DNA of 64,000 nucleotides from Streptomyces sp. NA04227 (GTDB taxonomy: Bacteria; Actinomycetota; Actinomycetes; Streptomycetales; Streptomycetaceae): assembly GCF_013364195.1 (NCBI RefSeq), contig NZ_CP054918.1, forward strand, positions 6,065,001-6,129,000. Reading direction: 5' to 3'. The notes under the pieces are model-generated. The model was not told the DNA's origin. It saw nothing but the letters and a program-made list of their open reading frames with translations, and did no database searches. Shown here one piece after another: positions 44,737 through 54,467 of the stretch. Each line of letters opens with the position of its first letter. Position 1 is the stretch's first letter. The position numbers and the translations under genes are program-made.

Positions 44737-45741
44737 ATGACGGCGCCAATGCACGACACGACCGCGGAAACCGAAGCGGCCGCGACTGTCGAAACGGCAG
44801 CCGACGCCGGGGCGAAGAAGGTGGAGGGCCGCTCCCTCAAGCAAATCGCCTGGCGTCGTCTGAAGCAGGACAAGGTCGCGCTCGCCGGCGGCATCACCGT
44901 GGTCGTGCTCATTCTCGTGGCAATCTTCGCGCCGCTGATCGTCAGCCTCTTCGGGCACCCGCCCACCGAGTTCCACCAGGACCAGCTCGAGGACATCACC
45001 AACCTGCCCAAGGGCGACTACGGCGGCATGAGCGGGGAGTACCTGTTCGGCGTCGAGCCCAACACCGGCCGCGACATCTTCAGCCGGGTCGTCTACGGCG
45101 CCCGTATCTCGCTGCTCGTGGCGGTGGCCTCGGCGGCCGTGGCCGTGGTCCTCGGCACCCTCTTCGGAGTCATCGCCGGTTACTTCGGCGGCTGGGTCGA
45201 CGCGACGATCAGCCGTGTCATGGACCTGCTGCTCTCGTTCCCGCAGCTCCTGTTCATCATCTCGCTGGTCTCGGTGCTCCCGGACGATCTGCTCGGCCTG
45301 ACCGGTTCCGGGGTCCGTGTCGCCGTACTCATCGCGGTCATCGGCTTCTTCGGCTGGCCCTACGTCGGCCGTATCGTGCGCGGCCAGACGCTCTCGCTGC
45401 GCGAGCGCGAGTACGTGGAGGCGGCCCGCAGCCTCGGCGCCGGACGGCGGCACATCCTCTTCAAGGAGCTGCTGCCCAACCTGGTGGCCCCGATCACCGT
45501 CTACGCCACGCTGATGATCCCCACCAACATCCTGACCGAGGCCGCGCTCAGCTTCCTCGGTGCGGGTGTCCGCCCGCCGACCGCTTCGTGGGGCGGCATG
45601 CTCCGCGACGCGCTCGAGGTGTACGAGCACGACCCGATGTTCATGGTCTTCCCCGGTGTCGCCATCTTCCTGACGGTGTTGGCCTTCAACCTCTTCGGCG
45701 ACGGTCTGCGGGACGCACTCGATCCCAAGGGCTCCCGCTGA
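44737..45741 (+). CDS. Oligopeptide/dipeptide ABC transporter permease, DppC-like
   Basis: A 334-aa inner-membrane permease. A cytoplasmic N-terminal tail is followed by TM1 (LAGGITVVVLILVAIFAPLI) and a BPD-type core with the EAA loop EYVEAARSLGAGRRHILFKE. N-terminal OppC/DppC features are present. ATG at 44737 is chosen; a second ATG at 44749 is possible. It is the first gene, ahead of the binding protein, an order I also recall for bldK-type operons in Streptomyces. Confidence 0.93.
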   Translation: MTAPMHDTTAETEAAATVETAADAGAKKVEGRSLKQIAWRRLKQDKVALAGGITVVVLILVAIFAPLIVSLFGHPPTEFHQDQLEDITNLPKGDYGGMSGEYLFGVEPNTGRDIFSRVVYGARISLLVAVASAAVAVVLGTLFGVIAGYFGGWVDATISRVMDLLLSFPQLLFIISLVSVLPDDLLGLTGSGVRVAVLIAVIGFFGWPYVGRIVRGQTLSLREREYVEAARSLGAGRRHILFKELLPNLVAPITVYATLMIPTNILTEAALSFLGAGVRPPTASWGGMLRDALEVYEHDPMFMVFPGVAIFLTVLAFNLFGDGLRDALDPKGSR

Positions 45742-45847
45742 TCGTTCAGCCCGCAACTGCTCTACCTGCCACCGCAGTCAGGTGGTTCCCCACATGGTTC
45801 TCAGGCAGCTCGGCCTCAGACCGCGAATCTCGGAGGATGCGAGAAAG

Positions 45848-47620
45848 ATGTCCAACGGTTTCTCCAAGCGAAGGCTTGCCGCTGGTGCGGCCCTCGTCGT
45901 TGCCGCGCTGGTCGGTACCACCGCGTGCGGCGGCTCCGACGACGAGGACTCCGCCGGTGCCGGCTACAACGCCGGTATCGGCAAGGTCGCGAACGCCTCG
46001 AAGGACAAGGGCGGCACGCTCCGCTTCATCGGCAAGCAGGACTTCGACTCGACCGACCCGCAGCGTGCCTACTACGGCATGACCTGGGACTTCATGCGCT
46101 TCTACACGCGTACCCTGGTCACCTACGACACCAAGCCGGGTGTGGCGTCCAACAAGCTCGTCCCGGACCTCGCGGCCGCTCCGGCCACGGTCTCCAAGGA
46201 CGGCAAGACCTACGAGTACAAGCTGCGTGACGGCCTCACCTGGGAGGACGGCTCGAAGCTGACCTCCAAGGACATCAAGTACGGCATCGAGCGCATCTGG
46301 GCCGGTGACGTCATCACCGGTGGCCCGCAGTACCTGAAGAGCGTGCTCGACCCCAAGGGCGAGTACAAGGGCCCGTACAAGGACAAGACCGCCGACCGGC
46401 TGGGCCTGAAGGCGATCGAGACGCCCGACGACCAGACCATCATCTTCAAGCTGCCGAAGCCGAACGTCGACTTCGAGCAGATGCTGGCCATGCCGTCCGG
46501 CTCCCCGGTCAAGCAGGAGAAGGACACCAAGGCCAAGTACACGCAGCGGCCGTTCTCCTCGGGCCCGTACAAGTTCCAGTCGTACGACGCCGGTAAGGGC
46601 GCCGTCCTGGTCCGCAACGACAAGTGGGACCCGAAGACCGACCCGATCCGTCCCGCGCTGCCGGACAAGATCACGGTCACCATCAACAAGAACCAGGCGG
46701 AGAACGACAAGCGCCTGATGGACGGGGACTACGACCTCGACATCAACGGCACCGGCATGTCGATGTCCGGCCGCACCACCGCGATCACGGACCACAAGTC
46801 CAGCGTCGACAACATGCCGACCGACTTCGTGCGGTACGTCGCGCTGATCACGGCGGCCAAGCCGTTCGACAACGAGCACTGCCGCAAGGCCGTCTTCTAC
46901 GGCACCAACTTCGCGGCGCTGCAGAAGACCCGCGGTGGCGAGGTCGCGGCCGGCGAGATCGCCAACAGCGTCTTCCCGAAGGCGATCAAGGGTCACAGCG
47001 ACTACGACCCGTACGGCGTTCTCGCCCGCAAGGGCAAGCCGGACGCCGCCAAGGCCAAGGCGGAGCTCAAGGAGTGCGGCAAGCCGAACGGCTTCTCCAC
47101 CAAGATCACCGCGCGCAACAACCAGCCCGGTGAGGTCGAGGCCGCGACCGCCCTTCAGGAGCAGCTGAAGAAGATCGGCATCAGCCTCTCCGTCGACCCG
47201 CTGGACGGCGCCGAGTCCTCCAGCATCACCGGCTCGCCGACCGTGGTGAAGAAGCGCGGCTACGGCATGACCATGAGCGGCTGGGGCCCCGACTTCCCGA
47301 GTGGCCAGGGCTTCGGCCAGCCGCTGTGGGACAGCCGCTTCATCGCCGAGAACGGCAACTACAACGAGGCGCAGCTGAGGGACAAGGCCGTCGACAAGGC
47401 CTTCGACGACGCGATCGCCGCGAAGACGCCCGAGGAAGCCGCGCAGATCTACACGGACATGAACAAGCGCATCCTCGACCAGGCCGTCTGGATGCCGTTC
47501 ATCTACGAGAAGAACATCTCCTGGCGTGGTCCGAACCTGACCAACGTCTACTCGTCGGCGGCCTACAGCGGTCGTTACGACTACGTCTCGCTCGGCGTGA
47601 AGCAGGACGAGAAGAAGTAA
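45848..47620 (+). CDS. Peptide-binding lipoprotein of ABC transporter, family 5 SBP
   Basis: A 590-aa extracytoplasmic solute-binding protein. Signal peptide SKRRLAAGAALVVAALVGTT ends at a lipobox with Cys in TACGG. The mature part shows family 5 features (AAAPATVSKDGKTYEYKLRD, LTSKDIKYGIERIWAGDV). Codons are the most biased in the operon, consistent with high expression. ATG at 45848. A long, perfect hairpin follows the stop. Confidence 0.94.
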   Translation: MSNGFSKRRLAAGAALVVAALVGTTACGGSDDEDSAGAGYNAGIGKVANASKDKGGTLRFIGKQDFDSTDPQRAYYGMTWDFMRFYTRTLVTYDTKPGVASNKLVPDLAAAPATVSKDGKTYEYKLRDGLTWEDGSKLTSKDIKYGIERIWAGDVITGGPQYLKSVLDPKGEYKGPYKDKTADRLGLKAIETPDDQTIIFKLPKPNVDFEQMLAMPSGSPVKQEKDTKAKYTQRPFSSGPYKFQSYDAGKGAVLVRNDKWDPKTDPIRPALPDKITVTINKNQAENDKRLMDGDYDLDINGTGMSMSGRTTAITDHKSSVDNMPTDFVRYVALITAAKPFDNEHCRKAVFYGTNFAALQKTRGGEVAAGEIANSVFPKAIKGHSDYDPYGVLARKGKPDAAKAKAELKECGKPNGFSTKITARNNQPGEVEAATALQEQLKKIGISLSVDPLDGAESSSITGSPTVVKKRGYGMTMSGWGPDFPSGQGFGQPLWDSRFIAENGNYNEAQLRDKAVDKAFDDAIAAKTPEEAAQIYTDMNKRILDQAVWMPFIYEKNISWRGPNLTNVYSSAAYSGRYDYVSLGVKQDEKK

Positions 47621-47683
47621 TCAGCGGTCACACCGCCCCCACCGTCGCCGTAACCGCCAGTCCGAAGGGCAGGTGATGGCCCG

Positions 47684-47724
47684 GGTGGCCGCCGGGGTCC
47701 GAGACCCGGACCCCGGCGGCCACC
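47684..47724 (+). other. Intercistronic 17-bp perfect stem-loop between binding protein and permease
   Basis: GGTGGCCGCCGGGGTCC pairs perfectly with GGACCCCGGCGGCCACC around a 7-nt GAGACCC loop. It sits 12 nt before the GTG of the next permease gene. It probably stabilises the 3' end of the binding-protein mRNA or ends most transcripts, giving more binding protein than membrane parts. It may also restrain ribosome access to the permease gene. Confidence 0.8.
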
Positions 47725-47736
47725 AGGCCGCGCACA

Positions 47737-48738
47737 GTGCTTGCATATCTCATCCGGCGCTTGACCGCCGTACTCCTGATGGTGCTGGTCGTGCTGCTGA
47801 CGACCTTCTCCATCTTCTTCCTGCTGCCGAAATGGGCGGGCCAGGACACCGCTGTGCTCTTCGCGGGCAAGGCGACCGGTGCCGAACAGCTCGAGGGCAT
47901 CCGGCAGAAGCTCGGGCTCGACGAGCCGGTACTCGTCCAGTTCTGGGATTTCGTCAAGGGCATCCCGCTGGGACGTGACTACGCCAACGGCGACGACGTG
48001 ACCCGCTGCGACGCCCCCTGCTTCGGCTACTCCTTCCGTACCGAGGAGCCGGTCTGGGACACCCTGAAGGAAGCGCTGCCGGTCACCGGCGCGCTGGCCG
48101 CGGGCGCCTGCGTCATGTGGCTCTTCGGCGGTGTGGCCATCGGTGTGCTCTCCGCGCTCCGCCGGGGCAGCATCTGGGACCGCAGCGCCATGATCGGCGC
48201 CCTCTCCGGCGTCTCCATGCCGATCTTCTTCACCGGCATGGTGATGATGGGCGTCTTCGTCCACGAGCTCGGCTGGCTGAAGATCGACGACGACCTGTCC
48301 GGCGCGGACGGGATCGACATCTGGTTCCAGTCGCTGATCCTGCCCTGGATCGCGCTGGCCTTCCTCTACGCGGCGATGTACGCCCGTCTCACCAGAGCGA
48401 CCATGCTCGAAGTGCTCGGCGAGGACTACATCCGCACCGCCCGGGCCAAGGGACTCGGCGAGCCCGTCGTGATCCGGCGGCACGCGCTGCGCTCCGCGAT
48501 GACCCCGATCCTCACCGTCTTCGGTCTCGACCTCGGTGCCCTGATGGGCGGCGCGGTCCTCACCGAGCAGACCTTCGGCCTGAAGGGACTCGGCTTCGAG
48601 GCCGTCGACGCGATCAGCAACAAGGACCTGCCCGTCATCCTCGGCGTCACCCTCATCGCGGCGCTCGCGATCGCCGTGGCCAACCTCGTCGTCGACATCA
48701 TGTACGCCGTGATCGACCCCCGCGTGAGGCTGTCATGA
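47737..48738 (+). CDS. Oligopeptide/dipeptide ABC transporter permease, DppB-like
   Basis: A 333-aa permease starting LAYLIRRLTAVLLMVLVVLL with the DppB/OppB hallmarks and EAA loop EDYIRTARAKGLGEPVVIRR. GTG at 47737 begins 12 nt after a strong hairpin and lacks a clear free ribosome site, so translation may depend on unfolding. Its stop overlaps the next start (ATGA). Confidence 0.93.
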   Translation: MLAYLIRRLTAVLLMVLVVLLTTFSIFFLLPKWAGQDTAVLFAGKATGAEQLEGIRQKLGLDEPVLVQFWDFVKGIPLGRDYANGDDVTRCDAPCFGYSFRTEEPVWDTLKEALPVTGALAAGACVMWLFGGVAIGVLSALRRGSIWDRSAMIGALSGVSMPIFFTGMVMMGVFVHELGWLKIDDDLSGADGIDIWFQSLILPWIALAFLYAAMYARLTRATMLEVLGEDYIRTARAKGLGEPVVIRRHALRSAMTPILTVFGLDLGALMGGAVLTEQTFGLKGLGFEAVDAISNKDLPVILGVTLIAALAIAVANLVVDIMYAVIDPRVRLS

Positions 48739-49835
48739 CCGAAACCGTCAAGACCGGCACGGCAGTCGGCGAGCCGGGGACCGCGGTCCCCGACGCGCCC
48801 ACCGCCTTCCTCGAAGTCCGCGACCTGAAGGTGCACTTCCCGACCGACGACGGGCTCGTGAAGTCCGTCGACGGGCTCAGCTTCAAGCTGGAGAAGGGCA
48901 AGACGCTCGGCATCGTCGGCGAGTCGGGCTCCGGGAAGTCCGTGACCTCGCTCGGCATCATGGGCCTGCACACCACGGGCCAGTACGGCAAGCGCAAGGC
49001 GCAGCTCTCCGGCGAGATCTGGCTGGACGGCAAGGAGTTGCTGAGCGCCCGCCCGGACGAGGTGCGCAAGCTCCGCGGCCGTGAGATGTCCATGATCTTC
49101 CAGGACCCGCTGTCCGCGCTGCACCCGTACTACACGATCGGCAAGCAGATCGTGGAGGCCTACCGGGTCCACAACAACGTCGACAAGCGCACCGCCCGCC
49201 GCCGTGCGATCGAGATGCTCGACCGGGTCGGCATCCCGCAGCCCGACAAGCGCGTCGACAGCTACCCGCACGAGTTCTCCGGCGGTATGCGCCAGCGCGC
49301 GATGATCGCGATGTCGCTGGTGAACAACCCCGAACTGCTCATCGCCGACGAGCCGACGACCGCCCTGGACGTGACCGTCCAGGCGCAGATCCTGGACCTG
49401 ATCCGCGATCTGCAGAAGGAGTTCGGCTCGGCGGTCATCATCATCACGCACGACCTGGGCGTCGTCGCCGAACTCGCGGACGACCTGCTCGTGATGTACG
49501 GCGGCCGGTGCGTGGAGCGCGGGCCCGCCGAGAAGGTCTTCTACGAGCCCCGGCATCCCTACACCTGGGGCCTGCTCGGCTCGATGCCGCGTCTGGACCG
49601 GGCGCAGACCGAACGGCTCATCCCGGTCAAGGGCTCCCCGCCGTCGCTCATCAACATCCCCTCGGGCTGCGCCTTCAACCCGCGCTGCCCGTACGCGGAC
49701 GTACCCAAGGACAACGTGACCCGCACCGTCCGCCCCGACCTCTCCGAGGTCGGCAGCGGACACTGGGCCGCCTGCCACATGACGCAGGAGCAGCGGGAGC
49801 GTATCTGGACCGAAGAGATTGCGCCCAAGCTGTGA
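48735..49835 (+). CDS. Oligopeptide ABC transporter ATP-binding protein, DppD-like
   Basis: A 366-aa ATPase: Walker A GESGSGKS, signature FSGGMRQRA, Walker [14 protein letters not shown]-loop THDLG. The C-terminal oligopeptide extension has Cys-rich [16 protein letters not shown], found in the DppD/OppD family and possibly metal-binding. ATG at 48735 overlaps the permease stop. Confidence 0.96.
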   Translation: MTETVKTGTAVGEPGTAVPDAPTAFLEVRDLKVHFPTDDGLVKSVDGLSFKLEKGKTLGIVGESGSGKSVTSLGIMGLHTTGQYGKRKAQLSGEIWLDGKELLSARPDEVRKLRGREMSMIFQDPLSALHPYYTIGKQIVEAYRVHNNVDKRTARRRAIEMLDRVGIPQPDKRVDSYPHEFSGGMRQRAMIAMSLVNNPELLIADEPTTALDVTVQAQILDLIRDLQKEFGSAVIIITHDLGVVAELADDLLVMYGGRCVERGPAEKVFYEPRHPYTWGLLGSMPRLDRAQTERLIPVKGSPPSLINIPSGCAFNPRCPYADVPKDNVTRTVRPDLSEVGSGHWAACHMTQEQRERIWTEEIAPKL

Positions 49836-51259
49836 GCGAGGACAAGTCCGTGACGAGCGAGGACACTTCCGCGGGCACCGCGGCGGCCGGACCGGCGGCC
49901 GCGGGCGGCACCGCCACGCTGACCAAGGACCCCGCCAAGGGCGAAACCCTGCTGCGGGTCCGCGGTCTGCAGAAGCACTTCCCCATCCGCAAGGGCCTGT
50001 TGCAGCGCCAGGTCGGCGCCGTGAAGGCCGTGGACGGCATCGACTTCGAGGTGCGCTCGGGGGAGACCCTGGGCGTGGTGGGCGAGTCGGGCTGCGGCAA
50101 GTCGACGATGGGCCGCCTGATCACGCGGCTCCTCGAACCGACCGCAGGAACCGTCGAGTTCCAGGGCCAGGACATCACCCACCTCGGCGTCCGCGGCATG
50201 CGTCCGCTGCGCCGTGATGTGCAGATGATCTTCCAGGACCCGTACTCCTCGCTGAACCCGCGGCACACCATCGGCACCATCGTGGGCACGCCGTTCAAGC
50301 TCCAGGGCGTCAAGCCCGAGGGCGGTGTGAAGCAGGAGGTCCAGCGCCTGCTCTCGGTGGTGGGCCTCAACCCCGAGCACTACAACCGCTATCCGCACGA
50401 GTTCTCCGGCGGTCAGCGCCAGCGCATCGGCATCGCCCGCGCGCTCGCCCTCAACCCGCGTCTGGTGGTCGCCGACGAGCCGGTCTCCGCGCTCGACGTG
50501 TCGATCCAGGCACAGGTGGTCAACCTCCTGGACGACCTCCAGGACGAGCTCGGCCTGACCTACGTGATCATCGCGCACGACCTCTCGGTGGTACGGCACG
50601 TCTCCGACCGGATCGCGGTGATGTACCTCGGCAAGATCGTCGAACTCGCCGACCGCGACGCCCTGTACACGGCGCCGATGCACCCGTACACCAAGGCGCT
50701 GATGTCCGCGGTGCCGATCCCGGACCCCAAGCGGCGCCAGGCCAAGAGCGAGCGCATCCTGCTCACCGGCGACGTGCCCTCGCCGATCGCGCCGCCCTCC
50801 GGCTGCCGTTTCCACACGCGCTGCTGGAAGGCCACCACGATCTGCAAGACCACCGAGCCGCCGCTGCTCCAGCTCGGCCCGGGCCAGCAGGTCGCCTGCC
50901 ACCACCCGGAGAACGCCGAGGACCAGGCCCCCGAGGACACCCAGCTGCTGCGCCCCGAGTCCGAGACGATCAACGTCGTCACGGTCGGCGGCGGTCCGGC
51001 GCCGGATGCCGCGGAAGGTGCCGCAAAGGGCGCCGACGCTGCTGGGTCCGGTGTGACGAAGGCGGAAGCTGGGGAGTCTGCTGGCGGGGATGCCGAGTCC
51101 GGGGATGCCGAGTCCGGGGATGGGCAGTCCCAGGATGCTGAGTCCCAGGACAGCCGGTCCGAGGACACCGCATCAGAGGACCCCGCGTCCGAGGACACCG
51201 CATCAGAGGACACCACGTCCGAGGAGCCCGGTTCCCAGGAGCCGAAGACCGACAAGTAG
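49832..51259 (+). CDS. Oligopeptide ABC transporter ATP-binding protein, DppF-like, with long acidic tail
   Basis: A 475-aa ATPase: Walker A GESGCGKS, signature [10 protein letters not shown], Walker [13 protein letters not shown], then [17 protein letters not shown] at 49832 overlaps the DppD stop. About 90 C-terminal residues after the normal family end are Ser/Glu/Asp/Ala-rich with repeated SEDTA/SEDP units. Such a tail is not needed for transport and its role is unknown. Confidence 0.94.
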   Translation: MSEDKSVTSEDTSAGTAAAGPAAAGGTATLTKDPAKGETLLRVRGLQKHFPIRKGLLQRQVGAVKAVDGIDFEVRSGETLGVVGESGCGKSTMGRLITRLLEPTAGTVEFQGQDITHLGVRGMRPLRRDVQMIFQDPYSSLNPRHTIGTIVGTPFKLQGVKPEGGVKQEVQRLLSVVGLNPEHYNRYPHEFSGGQRQRIGIARALALNPRLVVADEPVSALDVSIQAQVVNLLDDLQDELGLTYVIIAHDLSVVRHVSDRIAVMYLGKIVELADRDALYTAPMHPYTKALMSAVPIPDPKRRQAKSERILLTGDVPSPIAPPSGCRFHTRCWKATTICKTTEPPLLQLGPGQQVACHHPENAEDQAPEDTQLLRPESETINVVTVGGGPAPDAAEGAAKGADAAGSGVTKAEAGESAGGDAESGDAESGDGQSQDAESQDSRSEDTASEDPASEDTASEDTTSEEPGSQEPKTDK

Positions 51260-51284
51260 CGCTCCGGAGAGCACTGCCGGAGCG
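51260..51284 (+). terminator. Terminator of the oligopeptide ABC operon
   Basis: CGCTCCGG pairs with CCGGAGCG around a 9-nt loop, directly after the stop codon. Confidence 0.7.
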
Positions 51285-51285
51285 A

Positions 51286-51362
51286 GCCGGACGGGAGGGA
51301 CCAGCCCGCGGTTCCCGCGCGCGGAACAGTCCCACGTGGGCCTCAGGCCCCTCCCGTCCGGC
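51286..51362. other. Multi-branched inverted-repeat region
   Basis: GCCGGACGGGAGGG (51286-51299) pairs perfectly with CCCTCCCGTCCGGC (51349-51362). Inside lie GTTCC/GGAAC around a CG-rich loop, the palindrome CCCACGTGGG and GGGCCTCAGGCCC. It can fold as a closed multi-arm RNA. It may be a second terminator or a small structured RNA between the ABC operon and the TRIC gene. Confidence 0.55.
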
Positions 51363-51483
51363 CCACTCCGCCGGACCGTCCGACACCTTCCGATGGCTTC
51401 CGAGGCCGGACGGCGGTTGTCCTCCCCCTGGGATCTCTCCACCGGACTGGGGCCGACGGCCGGTGAGCAGGTATGAATAACGC

Positions 51484-52149
51484 GTGGTCCAGGATCTGTA
51501 CGCGCCCTCCGTTCAGCACGCGCTCGACATCGTCGGCATCTTCGTCTTCGCGATCTCCGGCGCCCTGCTCGCCGTGCGCAAGAACTTCGACGTCTTCGGC
51601 ATCGCCGTCCTCGCGGAGGTCACGGCACTGGGCGGCGGTATCTTCCGCGACCTGATCATCGGCGCCGTACCGCCCTCGGCCTTCACGGACCTCGGCTACT
51701 TCCTCACGCCGCTGGTGGTGACGGGCCTCGTCTTCTTCCTCCACCCGGAGGTGGAGCGGCTCCAGCTCGGTGTGAACATCTTCGACGCGGCCGGGCTCGG
51801 CCTCTTCTGTGTCACCGGCACCGCCAAGGCCTACGCCTACGGGCTCGGCCTGACCTCGTCCGCAGTCATGGGCCTGGCCACCGCGGTCGGCGGCGGCGTA
51901 CTGCGCGACGTGCTGGCCAACGAGGTCCCCTCGCTGCTGCGCTGGGACCGCGACCTCTACGCCGTACCGGCCGTCGTCGGCTCGACCATGGTCGTCCTGT
52001 TCATCGACCACGACATGCTCAACGGCTTCACCGCCACCCTCGCCGTCCTCACCGTCTTCACCCTGCGCCTGCTAGCGATGCGCTACCACTGGCGCGCACC
52101 GAGGGCCTGGAACCGCCGCTCACGCGTGGTGGAGGGCGACGAGACCTAG
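51484..52149 (+). CDS. TRIC-type / UPF0126 cation channel membrane protein
   Basis: A 221-aa, seven-helix membrane protein made of two similar halves, each with the glycine-rich GGGxxRD motif: TALGGGIFRDLIIG and TAVGGGVLRDVLAN. This family includes trimeric intracellular cation channels. GTG at 51484 sits at the end of the short upstream region. Ion specificity cannot be read. Confidence 0.92.
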   Translation: MVQDLYAPSVQHALDIVGIFVFAISGALLAVRKNFDVFGIAVLAEVTALGGGIFRDLIIGAVPPSAFTDLGYFLTPLVVTGLVFFLHPEVERLQLGVNIFDAAGLGLFCVTGTAKAYAYGLGLTSSAVMGLATAVGGGVLRDVLANEVPSLLRWDRDLYAVPAVVGSTMVVLFIDHDMLNGFTATLAVLTVFTLRLLAMRYHWRAPRAWNRRSRVVEGDET

Positions 52150-52212
52150 GGCGATCCGGGCCCGAAAACCAAAGCTACCGCTCAGTAATTTTTTCGTTGT
52201 ACCGTAATTCCC

Positions 52213-53070
52213 ATGACTGAAGCACCTGTGGCGGCGGTCCGGATCGGGGACAGCGAGTTCGACCGGGACACCGCGGTCACGCTGCGCGAGCCGGGCGTCT
52301 ACGACATCGAGCTCTCCGCGGGCTGGACGATCATCAACGCGGTCAACGGCGGCTATCTGCTCGCCGTCATCGGCCGGGCGCTCGCGGACAGCCTGCCGCA
52401 CCCGGACCCGTTCACTATCTCCGCGCACTACCTCACCGCCTCCCAGCCGGGCCCGGCGGTCGTCCGTACCGAGGTGGTCCGCACAGGCCGCACCCTCTCC
52501 ACGGGCCAGGCCTCGCTGCTCCAGGTCGACGAGTCGGGCCAGGAAGTCGAGCGCATCCGCGTCCTCGCCTCCTACGGCGACCTCGACACGCTGCCCGACG
52601 ACGTCCGTACCGCCGCGAAGCCGCCCGCCTTTCCGCCGCCGGAACACTGCTTCGGACCGCAGGACGCGCCGCGCGACGGTGTCGTACCGGGCAGCTCGGC
52701 GATCGCCGACCGGCTCTGGCTCAAGCTCGACCCGGACACTCTCGGCTGGGCCCTCGGCGCGCCCTCCGGCAAGGGCGAGATGCGCGGCTGGTTCGGCCTG
52801 GCCGACGGCCGTGACGCGGACCCGCTCTCGCTCCTGATGACGGTCGACGGGCTGCCGCCCACCAGCTTCGAACTCGGCATCCCGGGCTGGGTGCCCACCA
52901 TCGAACTCACCGTGCACGTCCGCTGCCGCCCGGCCCCGGGCCCGCTGCGGGTGTCGATCACCACCCGGAACCTGGCCGGTGGCTTCCTGGAGGAGGACGT
53001 CGAGGTCTGGGACACCGCCGACCGACTGGTCTGCCAGTCCCGGCAGTTGGCCCGGGTCCGCCTGAAGTAG
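52213..53070 (+). CDS. Acyl-CoA thioesterase-like protein (double hotdog)
   Basis: A 285-aa protein of the TesB-like/4HBT_3 family. It has an N-terminal hotdog with WTIINAVNGGYLLAVIGRAL and a C-terminal hotdog with WVPTIELTVHVRCRPAPGPL. Substrate unknown. The leader is unusually AT-rich (TAATTTTTTCG just upstream). ATG at 52213. Confidence 0.85.
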   Translation: MTEAPVAAVRIGDSEFDRDTAVTLREPGVYDIELSAGWTIINAVNGGYLLAVIGRALADSLPHPDPFTISAHYLTASQPGPAVVRTEVVRTGRTLSTGQASLLQVDESGQEVERIRVLASYGDLDTLPDDVRTAAKPPAFPPPEHCFGPQDAPRDGVVPGSSAIADRLWLKLDPDTLGWALGAPSGKGEMRGWFGLADGRDADPLSLLMTVDGLPPTSFELGIPGWVPTIELTVHVRCRPAPGPLRVSITTRNLAGGFLEEDVEVWDTADRLVCQSRQLARVRLK

Positions 53071-53163
53071 GTGCGTACGGGGCGGCCCTCGGTACGGCCG
53101 CCCCGGTACGTACGCGGGGACCGCCCTCGACCCCGCCCGCCCCCGGCGCGAGATGCTGGAGCG

Positions 53164-54120
53164 GTGAAGTCCGACCGACTGCTCGCGATCCTGCTGCTGC
53201 TCCAGACCCGCGGGCGCTTCTTGGCGCAGGAGCTGGCCGAGCGCCTGGAAGTCTCCGTACGCACCATCTACCGCGATGTCGAGGCGCTCTCCGCCGCGGG
53301 CGTGCCGGTGTACGCGGAGCGCGGGCGGCACGGCGGGATCTCCCTGCTCCCCGGCTACCGCACCGATGTCACGGGGCTGACCGAGGACGAGTCGCGGGCG
53401 CTGTTCGTGCTCGCGGGGACCGGTACGCACGAGGCGCTCGGGCTCGACACCGCACTCGGTTCGGCGCTGCGCAAGGTGATGGCGGCGCTGCCCGCGCCGC
53501 ACCGCCCGGCCGCCGAACTCACCAGCCGCCGCATCCTGGTCGACTCCGCGCGCTGGCGGGCCGCGCCGCGGGCGGGCGTCGACCTGGACGTTCTGCAGGA
53601 CGCGGTCTTCGCCGACCGGCGGCTGCGGCTGCGCTACCGGCACAGCGGCGCCGCCGAGCCGAGGACGTACACCGTCGACCCGTACGGGCTCGTGGCCAAG
53701 GCGGGCGTCTGGTACCTGGTCGCCGACCGGCGCGGGGTGCCGCGGCTGTTCCGGGCGGACCGCATCCGGGCCGCCACGCCGACAAGTGATCCGGTGCGGC
53801 GCCGGACCGGGGTCGAACTGGCCCAGGTCTGGGAGGAGTTGAGGCGCCGGGTCGAGCAGCGCCCGGACGGGATCACGGTGACGGTTCGCGTACGCAGGGA
53901 CCGTCTCGACATGTTCCTGCGCCTGAACGCGGCCGCCCTGAGGGAGCCGCCCGAGGACCCCGGCGAGGGGGAGTGGGTGACGGCTCGGCTCGGCTTCGAG
54001 GCGCTTCCGGCGGTCCGTACGCTGCTCGTCCTCACCGACAACGTGGAGGTGCTCTCGCCGCCGGAGGCCCGGGAGGAACTGGCCCGGGCGGCGGTCGCGA
54101 TCGGGGCGGTGTACGGCTGA
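53164..54120 (+). CDS. WYL-domain transcriptional regulator (DeoR/YafY type)
   Basis: A 318-aa regulator. N-terminal HTH (KSDRLLAILLLLQTRGRFLA, VSVRTIYRDVEALSAAGVPV) precedes a WYL domain (YGLVAKAGVWYLVADRRGVP, RLFRADRIRAA) and a WCX tail. GTG at 53164 after TGGAGCG fits the family start. Targets unknown; the thioesterase just upstream may be one. Confidence 0.92.
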   Translation: MKSDRLLAILLLLQTRGRFLAQELAERLEVSVRTIYRDVEALSAAGVPVYAERGRHGGISLLPGYRTDVTGLTEDESRALFVLAGTGTHEALGLDTALGSALRKVMAALPAPHRPAAELTSRRILVDSARWRAAPRAGVDLDVLQDAVFADRRLRLRYRHSGAAEPRTYTVDPYGLVAKAGVWYLVADRRGVPRLFRADRIRAATPTSDPVRRRTGVELAQVWEELRRRVEQRPDGITVTVRVRRDRLDMFLRLNAAALREPPEDPGEGEWVTARLGFEALPAVRTLLVLTDNVEVLSPPEAREELARAAVAIGAVYG

Positions 54121-54467
54121 GGCAGCCGTGGAGGGCGGCGGCCGGTGTTCGACTCCTGAACACGAAGCGCGAAAGTCGGTGTGGCGGACACCGGGCGCGG
54201 CCCCTCCCGCATTTCCTCGCTCAGGATTCCTCGCGACCAGGTTCTTGACGCCCCCTCCCCGCCTCTCTTAAATCAAGAACTGAACCTTCCGTTCCGGGAG
54301 TTGGCCATCCGCGTTCACTTCTCGGAGCCCTGGCTCGTCATGCCGACGCGCCCCCGTACGTCCCGACCGCAGGTCCCAGCGCACACCCCCGCACCCCCAC
54401 ACGCCCCCTCCAGGACGCCGCACCACCCGTACGCGTCCTCCCGAGGCGGCCACCCCCAGGAGTCGCG
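54121..54467. other. Gap upstream of the GH16 gene
   Basis: A 347-bp stretch, locally less GC-rich around 54270-54310, likely holding the glucanase promoter. No repeat, RNA gene or ORF of coding character is seen. Confidence 0.4.
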
